Shown piece after piece: positions 7,989 to 16,799 of a stretch of 64,000 nt of DNA (its first letter is position 1; each line of letters starts with the position of its first letter). The position numbers were made by a program, and so were the translations under genes. Where the stretch lies: NCBI GenBank assembly GCA_033283175.1, contig JAWMQM010000001.1, positions 310,001 to 374,000 of the forward strand, in the 5' to 3' direction. The notes below the pieces were generated by a model, which did no database searches, had not been told where the DNA came from, and saw only the letters and a list, made by a program, of their open reading frames with translations. The DNA is from Pseudomaricurvus sp033283175. Its GTDB lineage: Bacteria > Pseudomonadota > Gammaproteobacteria > Pseudomonadales > Cellvibrionaceae.

Positions 7989-7990
7989 TG

Positions 7991-8794
7991 TCAATCCCGG
8001 GCCAGCCACTTGAACAACCGCCCGCGACTGTCCTGCAGCGAAGGGGGCACGCGGTAATTGCCAGCCACCTGCCAGAAACGCAGCTCGCCGCCACTGACGA
8101 TCGCCAGAGCCGGCCTCTGCGCCAGGGTCCCGCCGGCTCCGGCTGCACCCCTCAACCACAAACCCAGCACCAGACTACTGTCACCCCGGGGATCACCCCA
8201 GCACTCAAACTGGCCCGCCCCCAATGACACCGCCCAGCCGGGAACGGCACCGGCAAAGACCACCAATGGTGGCTGCGCCAGAGACAGTTGTGGCAGTTGC
8301 TGCAGCAACTCCCGCAACTGCATCCGGCTGTAGACACTCCAGCCCGCAAAGGGGAACAGCACCAACCGGTCACCGGCATCCGCCAGACGGTGTACCTGGC
8401 CATCGGCATCCACAAAATCCAGCTGCAGCAGTCCCTCTCCCGCCGCCTGCGTATCCCGCACGCCCTGGGGTACTGCGGTCAGCACGCGGTTGTGCAACAG
8501 TAGCGCAAACAGCCCTGCCAGGGTCAGCCACAGCGCCATACCGCGTTCACCGAGGACCAGTATTCCCCCGGTTGCCAGCAACGCCGGCAACAACGCCGGG
8601 GTCTCGCGAGGGTCGGCAAAGGCGAGATTGCCCACAAAGCGGCGCCACAGCTGCAGCAGCGGCAGAGGCAGCCACGCCAGCAGGGGGGCCAGCCACAGCC
8701 ACTGCCCTGCCATCAGGTGCCACAAGCTCCAGAGGGTGATAACCGCTGCGGCCAGCGCCCAAATTCGCAGAAAGTGATGTTGAAACAGAAACAT
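7991..8794 (-). CDS. Membrane-anchored redoxin-like protein lacking catalytic cysteines
   Basis: The 267-residue protein has about four N-terminal hydrophobic segments (around residues 9-28, 32-50, 67-83 and 87-103) and then a soluble C-terminal domain. From about residue 121 the pattern fits a peroxiredoxin/thioredoxin-like fold: a strand LQLDFVDADG, RLVLFPFAGW, then VYSRMQLREL, and later FECWGDPRG where relatives have a SDP-G turn. At the active-site position GW-C-x-Y-C the protein has GW-S-V-Y-S (residues 151-156), so both cysteines are serine. The only cysteine of the domain is in FECWGD. It is therefore probably not a redox enzyme of the usual type. ATG 8794 was chosen because hydrophobic helices begin directly after it. 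Confidence 0.7.
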   Translation of the reverse strand: MFLFQHHFLRIWALAAAVITLWSLWHLMAGQWLWLAPLLAWLPLPLLQLWRRFVGNLAFADPRETPALLPALLATGGILVLGERGMALWLTLAGLFALLLHNRVLTAVPQGVRDTQAAGEGLLQLDFVDADGQVHRLADAGDRLVLFPFAGWSVYSRMQLRELLQQLPQLSLAQPPLVVFAGAVPGWAVSLGAGQFECWGDPRGDSSLVLGLWLRGAAGAGGTLAQRPALAIVSGGELRFWQVAGNYRVPPSLQDSRGRLFKWLARD

Positions 8795-8931
8795 TGTGAT
8801 TGATTCATCCCAATCCGGGTCTACAGCCCCTGCCACCCGGGAATGGACAGGGATAAAGGCGCCAAGGATACGGGCCTCGCTCAACCCGGCGCAAGCCGGC
8901 CTCAACGCCCGCCACAGGCGCAATGTGGCGC

Positions 8932-8959
8932 TTGAAGTCGAATGGATTTTCTGTAGAGT
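8932..8959 (+). promoter_or_regulatory. Candidate sigma-70 promoter of the CHI-like/TonB gene
   Basis: TTGAAG and TAGAGT separated by 16 bases, about 100 bases upstream of the TonB-like gene. Both hexamers are imperfect. The divergent region 8795-9060 otherwise shows only short GC-rich hairpins. Confidence 0.35.
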
Positions 8960-9060
8960 AGCAAGCTACAACGAGAACGCGACAACGTCGCCCCCCGAGC
9001 CCCTCAGGTCCGCCTGGCCCTCCAGCCCAGCGGTTTAATCAGGGGCCGACAACAATAATA

Positions 9061-10266
9061 ATGAGTGGTCAGCTTATGATTACGTCCGCACGATGGCCGT
9101 CGGGCTTGATGGCCCTTGGGCTCTGCCTCCTGTCCTTTTCCAGTGCCGCAGATTCCCTGTTGAACGGCCTCTCCGTTCACAAGGAGCTCAATCAGGAGCA
9201 ATTCATCGGCGCCGTCTACACCAACCAGCTTACCAATGACGCGGCAACCCTGCTGGGCAGTTCACCCGTACGCATGGAACTCAGGGTGGTCGCCGACCGA
9301 CTCTCTTCCCGGCGCCTCAACAGCCAGTGGATTGAGGGCATGGCCATCAACAATCCCCACGGCGACTTGGCAGCCGAAGCGGAAAACATGGTGCAGTTTG
9401 CCGACCTGATCAAGCGCTCGCTGCGTCATGGCGATGTGCTGGCCATCCGTGGCGATGACAAGGCCACCACGGTCAGCCTCAACGGCGTACAACTGGGCAG
9501 AATCCCGTCCGCCAAGCTGTTCAAAATGGTACTGCGCACCTGGGTGGGCCCCATCCCCCTCTCCTCCGACTTCCGCACTGGCCTGCTGACCAGCGGCCAG
9601 ACCGACGGCAACCTGCAGGCCCAGTTTGACGGCCTGAAACCGGCTCCCGGCCGCGCCGCCACCGTCGCCCAGTGGGTGGATGAAGACAAGGCGGAGCGTG
9701 AGGCCAGGGCTGAACTGGCCAGCGAGACCCCTGCCGCCGCCGATAGCAACAAGCCGGAAGTGCCAGCCATCGCCGCCCCCGTCGCCATCGCTATCGCCAA
9801 ACCGCAACTGGCGGCCGCCACGCCGCCACCCGCAGCCGCCAGCGCGCCTGCCGCCGCCAAACCCGCACCGGCTCCAGCCAAGGCCGCAGCCGCCAAGCCC
9901 GCCAAACCCCGGCCCGTGGATGATGACGAACGCGAAGATCGCTCAGCCCCGGCACTCACCGCCGAGTCGCTGCTCAGCCGCCAGGTCTACCAGTCGCAAC
10001 TGCTGCGCTGGACCTACGGCTATATCAGCTACCCGCGCAGCGCCGAGCGCCGCAGCCAGGAGGGCTCCATTCGCCTGGCGGTCACCATTGACCGCAACGG
10101 CAAGGTGCTGAACGTCAGCACCCTGGAAGAATCAGAGCACGAAGCCCTTAACAAGGCCGCCATCAAGGCCGTGGAGAAGGCCAGCCCCTTCCCCGCCATA
10201 CCCCCGGCCATCGCCGGCAATCAATTCGAGTTCAGCCTGCCCATTATCTTCCGCCTGACGGACTGA
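9061..10266 (+). CDS. Secreted chalcone-isomerase-like domain fused to a TonB C-terminal domain
   Basis: A 401-residue protein in three parts. Residues 1-31 form a signal peptide ending SSAADS. Residues 33-185 match the bacterial periplasmic chalcone isomerase-like family, with RMELRVVADRLSSRR, WIEGMAINNPHGDL, SLNGVQLGRIPSAKLF, LRTWVGPIP and SSDFRTGLL. Residues 219-298 are an Ala/Pro/Lys linker able to span the periplasm. Residues 305-400 are a TonB C-terminal domain (YPRSAERRSQEGS, DRNGKV). TonB normally has an uncleaved N-terminal anchor; here only a signal peptide is seen, so energy coupling through ExbBD is uncertain. ATG 9076 is an alternative start and gives a tidier signal peptide. Confidence 0.82.
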   Translation: MSGQLMITSARWPSGLMALGLCLLSFSSAADSLLNGLSVHKELNQEQFIGAVYTNQLTNDAATLLGSSPVRMELRVVADRLSSRRLNSQWIEGMAINNPHGDLAAEAENMVQFADLIKRSLRHGDVLAIRGDDKATTVSLNGVQLGRIPSAKLFKMVLRTWVGPIPLSSDFRTGLLTSGQTDGNLQAQFDGLKPAPGRAATVAQWVDEDKAEREARAELASETPAAADSNKPEVPAIAAPVAIAIAKPQLAAATPPPAAASAPAAAKPAPAPAKAAAAKPAKPRPVDDDEREDRSAPALTAESLLSRQVYQSQLLRWTYGYISYPRSAERRSQEGSIRLAVTIDRNGKVLNVSTLEESEHEALNKAAIKAVEKASPFPAIPPAIAGNQFEFSLPIIFRLTD

Positions 10267-10285
10267 GATGAGCGTCCCCCGAGCC

Positions 10286-10317
10286 AAAAAAAAGGCTGTC
10301 ATAGACAGCCCTTTTTT
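10286..10317. terminator. Bidirectional rho-independent terminator
   Basis: GGCTGTC-ATA-GACAGCC stem (10294-10310) flanked by A8 on the left and C plus T7 on the right. It serves the TonB-like gene on the plus strand and the DUF1820 gene on the minus strand. Confidence 0.88.
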
Positions 10318-10345
10318 TGTCGAAGCGTTGGTCAAACCCGCAGGC

Positions 10346-10687
10346 TCAATTATCGCCCTTGCCACCCGGGGGCATACCGCCACCCACGGGAAAGTGCGCA
10401 ATCTTGTCACTGCTCTTGATATCGGTGACCTTCACTGCCCCCTCCTTTTCCACCTCATCAATGCGAATAATCGCCTGCATGGGAATATAGGAGCGCGTAA
10501 CACTGGCAAACTCGGTTTTCAGCTTCTCCTCGCCCGGGTCCACTATCACCTGGGTACGTTCGCCGAACAGGAACTCTTCCACCTCGATAAAACCGTACAT
10601 CTCGCTCTGATAGATATTGCGGGCGTACAGTTCATACACTTGGCTCTGGTTGTAAAAAATAACCTTGTAAATGGGGCTGGCTGGCAT
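10346..10687 (-). CDS. DUF1820 family protein
   Basis: A small soluble protein of 113 residues that fits the DUF1820 family along its whole length, beginning SPIYKVIFYNQSQVYELYARNIYQ and containing GFIEVEEFLFGE, VDPGEEKLK and SYIPMQAIIRIDEV. The C-terminus is Gly/Pro rich. Its function is unknown. The gene is divergent from miaB, a neighbourhood I recall from Pseudomonas and other gammaproteobacteria, which suggests a housekeeping role. Confidence 0.85.
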   Translation of the reverse strand: MPASPIYKVIFYNQSQVYELYARNIYQSEMYGFIEVEEFLFGERTQVIVDPGEEKLKTEFASVTRSYIPMQAIIRIDEVEKEGAVKVTDIKSSDKIAHFPVGGGMPPGGKGDN

Positions 10688-10801
10688 AACTCATTTCACC
10701 GCGTATAAAACCTCAACCGGCCGTGCGCCGGGGCGCGCAAGGATACCACACTCCAGCCGCCCGATTACCAATCAATTATGGGAATCACAGGTCGCCGGCG
10801 C

Positions 10802-10807
10802 TATAAT
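10802..10807 (+). promoter_or_regulatory. Likely -10 element for miaB operon
   Basis: Perfect TATAAT 43 bases before the miaB start. The matching -35 region is poor, so only the -10 is marked. Confidence 0.45.
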
Positions 10808-10849
10808 GCCGCCCCTTTCAAATTGATCGCTTTTTATTCAGGTTCCTCC

Positions 10850-12217
10850 ATGGCGAACACCGCAGACAAGCCCATCAAGAAGTTGTTCATCCAGACCCAC
10901 GGCTGTCAGATGAACGAATACGACTCCAATCGTATGCGCGACCTGCTGGGCGAATCCCACCAGATGGTGCCCACCGACGACCCGGCGGAAGCCGATGTGC
11001 TGCTGGTAAACACCTGCTCCATCCGCGAAAAGGCGCAGGAGAAGCTGTTCCACCAGCTGGGGCGCTGGAAAAGCCTGAAGGAGCAAAAGCCCGATCTGGT
11101 TATCGGTGTCGGCGGCTGCGTCGCCAGCCAGGAGGGCGAGGCCATTGCCAAACGCGCCCCTTATGTGGACCTGATTTTCGGCCCCCAGACCCTGCACCGG
11201 CTGCCGGAGATGATGGAAACCCCGCGCGACAATGGCGCTGTCATCGTGGACATCAGCTTCCCCGAGATCGAGAAGTTCGACAACCTGCCCCAGCCGGAGG
11301 CCGATGGCGTCAGCGCCTTTGTCTCCATCATGGAAGGCTGCTCCAAATACTGCACCTTCTGCGTAGTGCCCTACACCCGCGGTGAAGAGGTGAGCCGCCC
11401 GGTGGCCGATGTGCTGCAGGAGGTGGCCCACCTGGCCCGCCAGGGCGTGCGCGAGGTCAACCTGCTGGGCCAGAACGTCAACGCCTACCGCGCCGAAGGC
11501 CCGGATGGCGGTCTGGTGGACCTGGCGGAACTGATCACCTTCGTTGCCGCCATCGATGGCATCGACCGCATCCGCTTCACCACCTCGCACCCGGTGGAGT
11601 TCTCCGACAGCCTGATCAATGTCTACGCCGAAGTGCCGGAGCTGGTCAGCCACCTGCACCTGCCCGTGCAGAGCGGCTCCGACCGCATCCTGGCGGCCAT
11701 GAAACGGGGCCACACGGTACTGGAGTACAAGTCCAAGCTGCGCCGCCTGCGGGCCATCCGCCCCGACATCTGCTTCAGCTCGGATTTTATCATCGGCTTC
11801 CCCGGCGAGACCGAAGCGGACTTCGAGGCCACCATGAAGCTGATTGGCGACATGGGCTTCGACACCTCCTTCAGTTTCGTCTACAGCCGCCGCCCGGGCA
11901 CCCCGGCCGCCGACCTGCCAGACGACACCCCGGAAGAGCTCAAGAAGCAGCGCCTGGCCATTCTGCAGCAGCGCATCAGCCAGCAGGCCCAGGATATTTC
12001 GCGCAAGATGGTAGGCAATGTGGAGCGGGTGCTGGTGAGCGGCTACTCGAAAAAGGATCCCGGCCAGCTCTCCGGGCGCACAGAGAACAACCGCGTGGTC
12101 AACTTCCGCTGCGACACCCCGGAACTGATCGGGCGCTTTGCCGACATCCTCATTGAGGAGGCACTGCCCAACTCCCTGCGCGGCACCCTGATCAGTTCCG
12201 AGCTGGACAATTTATAA
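10850..12217 (+). CDS. miaB: tRNA-2-methylthio-N6-dimethylallyladenosine synthase
   Basis: The 455-residue radical-SAM enzyme adds the methylthio group to i6A37 in tRNAs reading U-starting codons. Three N-terminal cysteines (Cys19, 56 and 90) hold the auxiliary cluster and CSKYCTFC (Cys164, 168, 171) holds the SAM cluster. A TRAM domain occupies the C-terminus. ATG 10850 gives the family-typical MANTADKPIKKLFIQTHGCQ start. The frame opens 24 codons earlier but over the promoter. It heads the conserved miaB-ybeZ-ybeY-ybeX-lnt group. Confidence 0.97.
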   Translation: MANTADKPIKKLFIQTHGCQMNEYDSNRMRDLLGESHQMVPTDDPAEADVLLVNTCSIREKAQEKLFHQLGRWKSLKEQKPDLVIGVGGCVASQEGEAIAKRAPYVDLIFGPQTLHRLPEMMETPRDNGAVIVDISFPEIEKFDNLPQPEADGVSAFVSIMEGCSKYCTFCVVPYTRGEEVSRPVADVLQEVAHLARQGVREVNLLGQNVNAYRAEGPDGGLVDLAELITFVAAIDGIDRIRFTTSHPVEFSDSLINVYAEVPELVSHLHLPVQSGSDRILAAMKRGHTVLEYKSKLRRLRAIRPDICFSSDFIIGFPGETEADFEATMKLIGDMGFDTSFSFVYSRRPGTPAADLPDDTPEELKKQRLAILQQRISQQAQDISRKMVGNVERVLVSGYSKKDPGQLSGRTENNRVVNFRCDTPELIGRFADILIEEALPNSLRGTLISSELDNL

Positions 12218-12327
12218 ACAACCTGCGTTTTAGAACCGATTGGCAGAAGCAGACTCTTCCTCGCAAGTTCGCGTTTGGGTTAGGCTTGCAGTCAGGTCAA
12301 CGCAACCAGAGATGGTACTGAAAACAC

Positions 12328-13362
12328 TTGGATACATCCTCACTGCAACAAGCCACCACCCGGGTGGTACTGGAACCGGATGACAGCCGTCGGCTGGCGT
12401 CACTGTGTGGCCAGTTCGACGAACACCTGCGCCAGATCGAGCGCCGCCTCAACATCGAAATCCGTAATCGTGGCAACCGGTTCTCCCTGCTGGGCGAGCC
12501 GGATTCCACTGCCGCGGGCGGCGCGGTACTGAAAGCCCTGTATCGCGACACCGAAGGCGGCGCGGCCCTCAGTGCCGACGAAGTGCACCTGGCGCTGCAA
12601 CAAAGCCAGATGGACGCCCTCTCCACCCTCACCCATCGAGACGCTATGACCGAGGCTTCCCACAGCGATCAGGACTTCCAGCCTATCACCCTGATCCGCA
12701 CCAAAAAGTGCACCGTCAAACCCCGTGGGCTGCATCAGCAGCAGTATGTGCGGGCCATCCAGACCCACGACATCAACTTCGGTATCGGCCCGGCCGGCAC
12801 CGGCAAGACCTACCTGGCGGTGGCCTGCGCCGTGGAATCCCTGCTGAAAGACGAGGTGGAGCGTATCCTGCTGGTACGCCCGGCGGTGGAAGCCGGCGAG
12901 AAACTGGGCTTCCTGCCCGGCGACCTTGCCCAGAAGGTTGACCCCTACCTGCGGCCACTCTACGACGCCCTCTACGAAATGCTCGGCTTCGAGACCGTGG
13001 GCAAGCTGATCGAGCGCAATGTGATTGAGGTAGCCCCACTGGCCTACATGCGCGGCCGCACCCTCAACAACTCCTTTATCATCCTCGACGAGAGCCAGAA
13101 CACCACCCGCGAGCAGATGAAGATGTTCCTCACCCGCATCGGCTTCGGCTCCACGGCGGTGATTACCGGCGACCCCTCGCAGGTGGACCTGCCCAAGGGC
13201 CACGCCAGCGGCCTGCGCCATGCCGTGGGTATTCTGGACGGCGTCGAAGGCATCAGCTTTACCCACTTCAACGCCCGTGACGTGGTTCGCCACCCGCTGG
13301 TGCAGCGCATTGTGGAAGCCTACGATGCCCGGGAGAACGACGACCAGGATCCCCGCGCTTGA
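12328..13362 (+). CDS. ybeZ: PhoH-family ATPase YbeZ
   Basis: The 344-residue PhoH-like P-loop ATPase is thought to work with YbeY in rRNA and ribosome quality control. Walker A is GPAGTGKT around residues 154-161, and Walker B is FIILDESQN. No ATG or GTG fits the frame near the start. TTG 12328 is the likely initiation codon and gives an N-terminus like that of relatives, though no clear Shine-Dalgarno is seen. It follows miaB by 110 bases and overlaps ybeY by four. Confidence 0.93.
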   Translation: MDTSSLQQATTRVVLEPDDSRRLASLCGQFDEHLRQIERRLNIEIRNRGNRFSLLGEPDSTAAGGAVLKALYRDTEGGAALSADEVHLALQQSQMDALSTLTHRDAMTEASHSDQDFQPITLIRTKKCTVKPRGLHQQQYVRAIQTHDINFGIGPAGTGKTYLAVACAVESLLKDEVERILLVRPAVEAGEKLGFLPGDLAQKVDPYLRPLYDALYEMLGFETVGKLIERNVIEVAPLAYMRGRTLNNSFIILDESQNTTREQMKMFLTRIGFGSTAVITGDPSQVDLPKGHASGLRHAVGILDGVEGISFTHFNARDVVRHPLVQRIVEAYDARENDDQDPRA

Positions 13363-13817
13363 GCCGTGACCTGATACTGGACCTGCAGATCGCCAGCGAC
13401 AGCCCCGGGTTACCCACTGCAGACCAGCTGCAGCGCTGGGCACTGGCGGCCTTGCAGCGCGATGCCGGTGAGGTCACCGTACGCATTGTCGACAATGCCG
13501 AAAGCCAGCAACTCAACAGCTCCTACCGGGGCAAGGACAAACCCACCAATGTACTCTCGTTTCCGGCGGACCTGCCGCCGGAACTGGAGCTGCCGCTGCT
13601 GGGCGACCTGGTCATTTGTGCGCCCGTGGTAGCCGCTGAGGCGCTGGAACAGGGCAAAACCCCGGAGGCGCACTGGGCTCATATGGTGGTGCATGGCACC
13701 CTGCACCTGCAGGGCTATGACCACATTGACGACAGTGACGCAGATATCATGGAAGCACTGGAAACACAGATTCTCGTTGATCTGGGTTACCCGCCACCCT
13801 ATGATGCGCTTTTTTAA
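13359..13817 (+). CDS. ybeY: Endoribonuclease/rRNA maturation factor YbeY
   Basis: The 152-residue zinc-dependent endoribonuclease takes part in 16S rRNA 3'-end maturation and ribosome quality control. The metal motif H-x3-H-x5-H is intact (His112, His116, His122, in VVHGTLHLQGYDH), and the conserved YRGKDKPTNVLSFP segment is present. Start is TTG at 13359, overlapping the ybeZ stop. It aligns with the E. coli N-terminus (ILDLQ), so initiation is probably by coupling. Confidence 0.95.
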   Translation: MSRDLILDLQIASDSPGLPTADQLQRWALAALQRDAGEVTVRIVDNAESQQLNSSYRGKDKPTNVLSFPADLPPELELPLLGDLVICAPVVAAEALEQGKTPEAHWAHMVVHGTLHLQGYDHIDDSDADIMEALETQILVDLGYPPPYDALF

Positions 13818-13876
13818 GCCTCAGGTAATGACACCTCTGGCACCGGCCATGAACGACCAAGGAGTTCGCGCCCCCA

Positions 13877-14731
13877 ATGAACGACGACCCGTCGAGTAGT
13901 CAGACGGCCAGTGGCCGATCGCAGGATCGCAGCTGGCTGGACCGACTGTTCCATGCCTTTTCTTCCGAACCCAAATCCCGCGAGGACCTGCTGGCCATCA
14001 TCAAGGAGGCCGCCGAAAACAAGGTAGTCGATGCGGAAGAACTGGACATTATCACCGGCGCGCTCGATGTGGCCGATCAGCAAGTCAGGGAGATCCAGGT
14101 ACCACGCTCACAGATGGTTGTGGTCAATATCAACGCCAGGCCGCAGGAGTTCCTCCAAACCGTCATTGAATCCGGCCACTCCCGCTTCCCCGTCATCGGC
14201 GAATCCACCGACGACATTCGCGGCATCCTCATCGCCAAAGACCTGCTGCCACTGATCCTCAACGGCACCGAAGACTTCAATCTGGAAAACATCCTGCGCC
14301 CGGCCACCATCGTGCCCGAGAGCAAGCGGCTCAATGTACTGCTGCGCGAGTTTCGCGAAGACCGCTACCACATGGCCATGGTGATTGATGAGTACGGCGG
14401 CATCTCCGGCCTGGTGACCATCGAAGACATCCTGGAAGAGATTGTCGGCGAGATCGAAGACGAAACCGATGATGACGTCGATGACGCCTTTATCCGCAAG
14501 GTCTCCGACAATGAATACATCGTCAAGGCCCTGACCCCGGTGGAGGACTTCAACGAGTTCTTCAAGTCCGGCTTTGACGAGGACGATCACGACACCATTG
14601 GCGGCATTCTCATGCGCGCCTTCGGCCACCTGCCCACCCGCAACGAGGTGGTGGAGATCGACGGCTACACCTTCCGCGTACTCTACGCCGACAACCGCCG
14701 GATACACCTGCTGCGACTGACCACACCCTGA
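13877..14731 (+). CDS. ybeX: CBS-pair protein YbeX/CorC (HlyC/CorC family)
   Basis: A cytoplasmic protein of 284 residues with two CBS domains (about residues 65-190) and a C-terminal CorC_HlyC domain (about 205-282). It has been linked to magnesium/cobalt efflux and, more recently, to ribosome metabolism together with YbeY. DDIRGILIAKDLLPLI and YGGISGLVTIEDILEEIVGEI are the signature strands. The N-terminal 60 residues are helical, with KSREDLLAIIKEA. It sits six bases upstream of lnt. Confidence 0.93.
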   Translation: MNDDPSSSQTASGRSQDRSWLDRLFHAFSSEPKSREDLLAIIKEAAENKVVDAEELDIITGALDVADQQVREIQVPRSQMVVVNINARPQEFLQTVIESGHSRFPVIGESTDDIRGILIAKDLLPLILNGTEDFNLENILRPATIVPESKRLNVLLREFREDRYHMAMVIDEYGGISGLVTIEDILEEIVGEIEDETDDDVDDAFIRKVSDNEYIVKALTPVEDFNEFFKSGFDEDDHDTIGGILMRAFGHLPTRNEVVEIDGYTFRVLYADNRRIHLLRLTTP

Positions 14732-14736
14732 TCACC

Positions 14737-16257
14737 ATGCTGCCATCCATACCCGCCCGGCTGAGTGCTCTGAGCCTGCGCAGTGCCGTATTGCTCGCGC
14801 TGCTGCCGGGCGCGCTCACCCCGCTCGCGCTGGCACCACTGAATCTCTGGCCGCTGGCGCTGCTGTGCCCACCGCTGCTGGCACTGCTGACCTGGCGACG
14901 CACCGCCCGTGAAGCCTTCCTGATCAACCTGGCATTCGGGGTCGCCTTTTTTACCTGCGGCGTCTCCTGGGTGTTTGTCAGTATTTACACTTACGGCAAC
15001 GCGCCACTGCCGCTGGCGCTGCTGCTTACCGGCCTCTTTACCGGGTTTCTCGGCCTGGTGTTTGCCCTCTGGCAAACGCCGGCCAATCTGCGCTGGTTCG
15101 GCAGCCACTCCCGCAGCAGCCTGCCGGCCCACCTGCTCTGTTTCAGCGCCATCTGGGTTGTGAGTGAGTGGCTGCGGGGCTGGGTACTGACCGGGTTTCC
15201 CTGGCTCTACCTGGGCTACAGCCAGCTGCAGACCCCACTGCTCGGTTTCGCCCCGGCCAGCGGAGTGCTCAGTGTCAGCCTGGCGGCCCTGCTCAGTGGC
15301 AGCGCGCTGTTGCTGCTCCTGTGTGGCTCCACCCGCGTAAGACTCGCCAGCGCCGCCAGCCTGGCGCTTCTGTGGGGCGCCGGCTGGCTGCTGCAGGGCC
15401 AGAGCTGGAGTGCCCCCAGTGGCGACAGCGTCAAGGTGGCACTGGTGCAGGGTAATATCCCGCAGGAATTGAAGTGGTCTCCCAACTTTCTCATCCCCAC
15501 CCTGGATCGCTACCAGCAGCTGTCTGCCCTGGCGCCACAGGCGGACTGGGTCATCTGGCCGGAGGCGGCCATCCCCCTGCTCTACCATGAGGCCGGCGAC
15601 ATATTGATGCAGCAGCATCAACAATCCCTCGCCAGCCACCAGGCGTTTATTACCGGTATCCTCTACGACGACCGGGCACGGCAGCAGTACTTCAACAGCA
15701 TTACCGGCCTGGGGCTGGCCACAGGGGTTTATCACAAGACGCGACTGGTGCCCTTCGGCGAGTATGTGCCGCTGGAAAACTGGCTGCGGGGCCTGATCGA
15801 TTTCTTCAACCTGCCGCGCTCCATGATCACCGCGGGACGGGAAGAGCAGGCGGGCCTGCAGATCGGCCGCCTGCGACTGGCGTCGGCCATCTGCTACGAG
15901 ATTGTCTACCCGGGACTGGTGGCGCGCATGAGCCGTGATCGGGACATGATCCTGACCATCAGTAATGACGCCTGGTTCGGCCACTCCTGGGGACCATTGC
16001 AACACCTGCAGATGGCGCAGATGCGCGCCGTGGAAACCGGCCGCTACGTGCTCAGGGCCACCAACAACGGCGTCAGCGCGGTGATCTCACCCGATGGCAA
16101 GCTGCTGCAGCAGAGCGAGCAGTTTGTCGCCACAGTTCTGCAGGGCGAAGCCCGCCCCATGCAGGGCAACACGCCGTATATGCGCTTTCAGGATTACCCG
16201 CTGCTGTTGCTGCTGGTTATTGTGCTGGCAGGCCTGGCCATTCGCCCCAGGAACTGA
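14737..16257 (+). CDS. lnt: Apolipoprotein N-acyltransferase
   Basis: The 506-residue inner-membrane enzyme performs the last step of lipoprotein maturation, N-acylation of the diacylglyceryl-cysteine. Several N-terminal membrane helices precede a periplasmic nitrilase domain. The Glu-Lys-Cys triad is visible in WPEAAIP, YHKTRLVPFGEYVP and ICYEIVYPG. A final helix (LLLLLVIVLAGLAI) anchors the C-terminus. The gene ends the miaB group. Confidence 0.96.
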   Translation: MLPSIPARLSALSLRSAVLLALLPGALTPLALAPLNLWPLALLCPPLLALLTWRRTAREAFLINLAFGVAFFTCGVSWVFVSIYTYGNAPLPLALLLTGLFTGFLGLVFALWQTPANLRWFGSHSRSSLPAHLLCFSAIWVVSEWLRGWVLTGFPWLYLGYSQLQTPLLGFAPASGVLSVSLAALLSGSALLLLLCGSTRVRLASAASLALLWGAGWLLQGQSWSAPSGDSVKVALVQGNIPQELKWSPNFLIPTLDRYQQLSALAPQADWVIWPEAAIPLLYHEAGDILMQQHQQSLASHQAFITGILYDDRARQQYFNSITGLGLATGVYHKTRLVPFGEYVPLENWLRGLIDFFNLPRSMITAGREEQAGLQIGRLRLASAICYEIVYPGLVARMSRDRDMILTISNDAWFGHSWGPLQHLQMAQMRAVETGRYVLRATNNGVSAVISPDGKLLQQSEQFVATVLQGEARPMQGNTPYMRFQDYPLLLLLVIVLAGLAIRPRN

Positions 16258-16330
16258 TTCGACACGCAGGCACAGCCCGGTGGCATGCGTTCAAGCAGCA
16301 GATTCAATCAGCCAGCAGGCGAATGCCGGG

Positions 16331-16738
16331 TCAGGCGACGGCGGACTCTTCGCCCCGCAGCAGGGAAAAACTGAGGCCCTGCATCTGCAGCGGGCGCAGA
16401 TAACTGTCAAACAGCCCCGCACTGACCGCCTCGCAGCGCCCCTTCAGGGGTGACATACCCACCCACTGGAATCCCCAGCGCAACCACTCCGGGTGATCAC
16501 CCGGCTGCCACTGGAAGAAGTCTACCTGCTCCGGCGCCACGCCCAGGCGTGCAACGATCTGGTGAGCCAGATGTTCGGCACTGTTGCTGAGCTGGCGGGA
16601 GGGAAATTCACGACTGGCGCGCAGAATGACGCAATAGCGGTCGCGAAAAACAAAACAGTTGAGAGAGACCGGCGTCAGACGGCCGAGTCGGTTCTGGAGG
16701 TGCACCAGATCCGGTGCGATGGTCAAATTCATACTCAT
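16331..16738 (-). CDS. Hypothetical protein, 135 residues
   Basis: A soluble protein with no signal peptide or membrane helix. Notable parts are LTPVSLNCFVFRDRYCVILR (two strands), a helix AEHLAHQIVARLGVAPEQVDFFQW, the segment WLRWGFQWVGMSPLKGRCEAVS and a C-terminal LRPLQMQGLSFSLLRG. I do not recognise the family. It lies between lnt and leuS, where Pseudomonas also carries small hypothetical genes (from memory). ATG 16738 and 16732 are both possible. An AT-rich repeat-containing region lies just upstream. Confidence 0.6.
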   Translation of the reverse strand: MSMNLTIAPDLVHLQNRLGRLTPVSLNCFVFRDRYCVILRASREFPSRQLSNSAEHLAHQIVARLGVAPEQVDFFQWQPGDHPEWLRWGFQWVGMSPLKGRCEAVSAGLFDSYLRPLQMQGLSFSLLRGEESAVA

Positions 16739-16755
16739 TGGGTACTACACTACAG

Positions 16756-16799
16756 CGTTATTTTTATTATCGTAGACGATTGTTTCGTTATTATTATCG
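16756..16799. promoter_or_regulatory. AT-rich direct repeats upstream of the 135-residue gene
   Basis: Two imperfect direct repeats, CGTTATTTTTATTATCG (16756-16772) and CGTTATTATTATCG (16786-16799), in an otherwise GC-rich region. They lie where a promoter of the leftward gene is expected and could be a protein-binding site or AT-rich promoter sequence. Confidence 0.35.

Noticed and set aside
14683..16005. 440-residue Gln/Gly-rich open frame antisense to lnt
   Set aside because: Lnt is complete with its catalytic triad; the antisense frame is low-complexity shadow.
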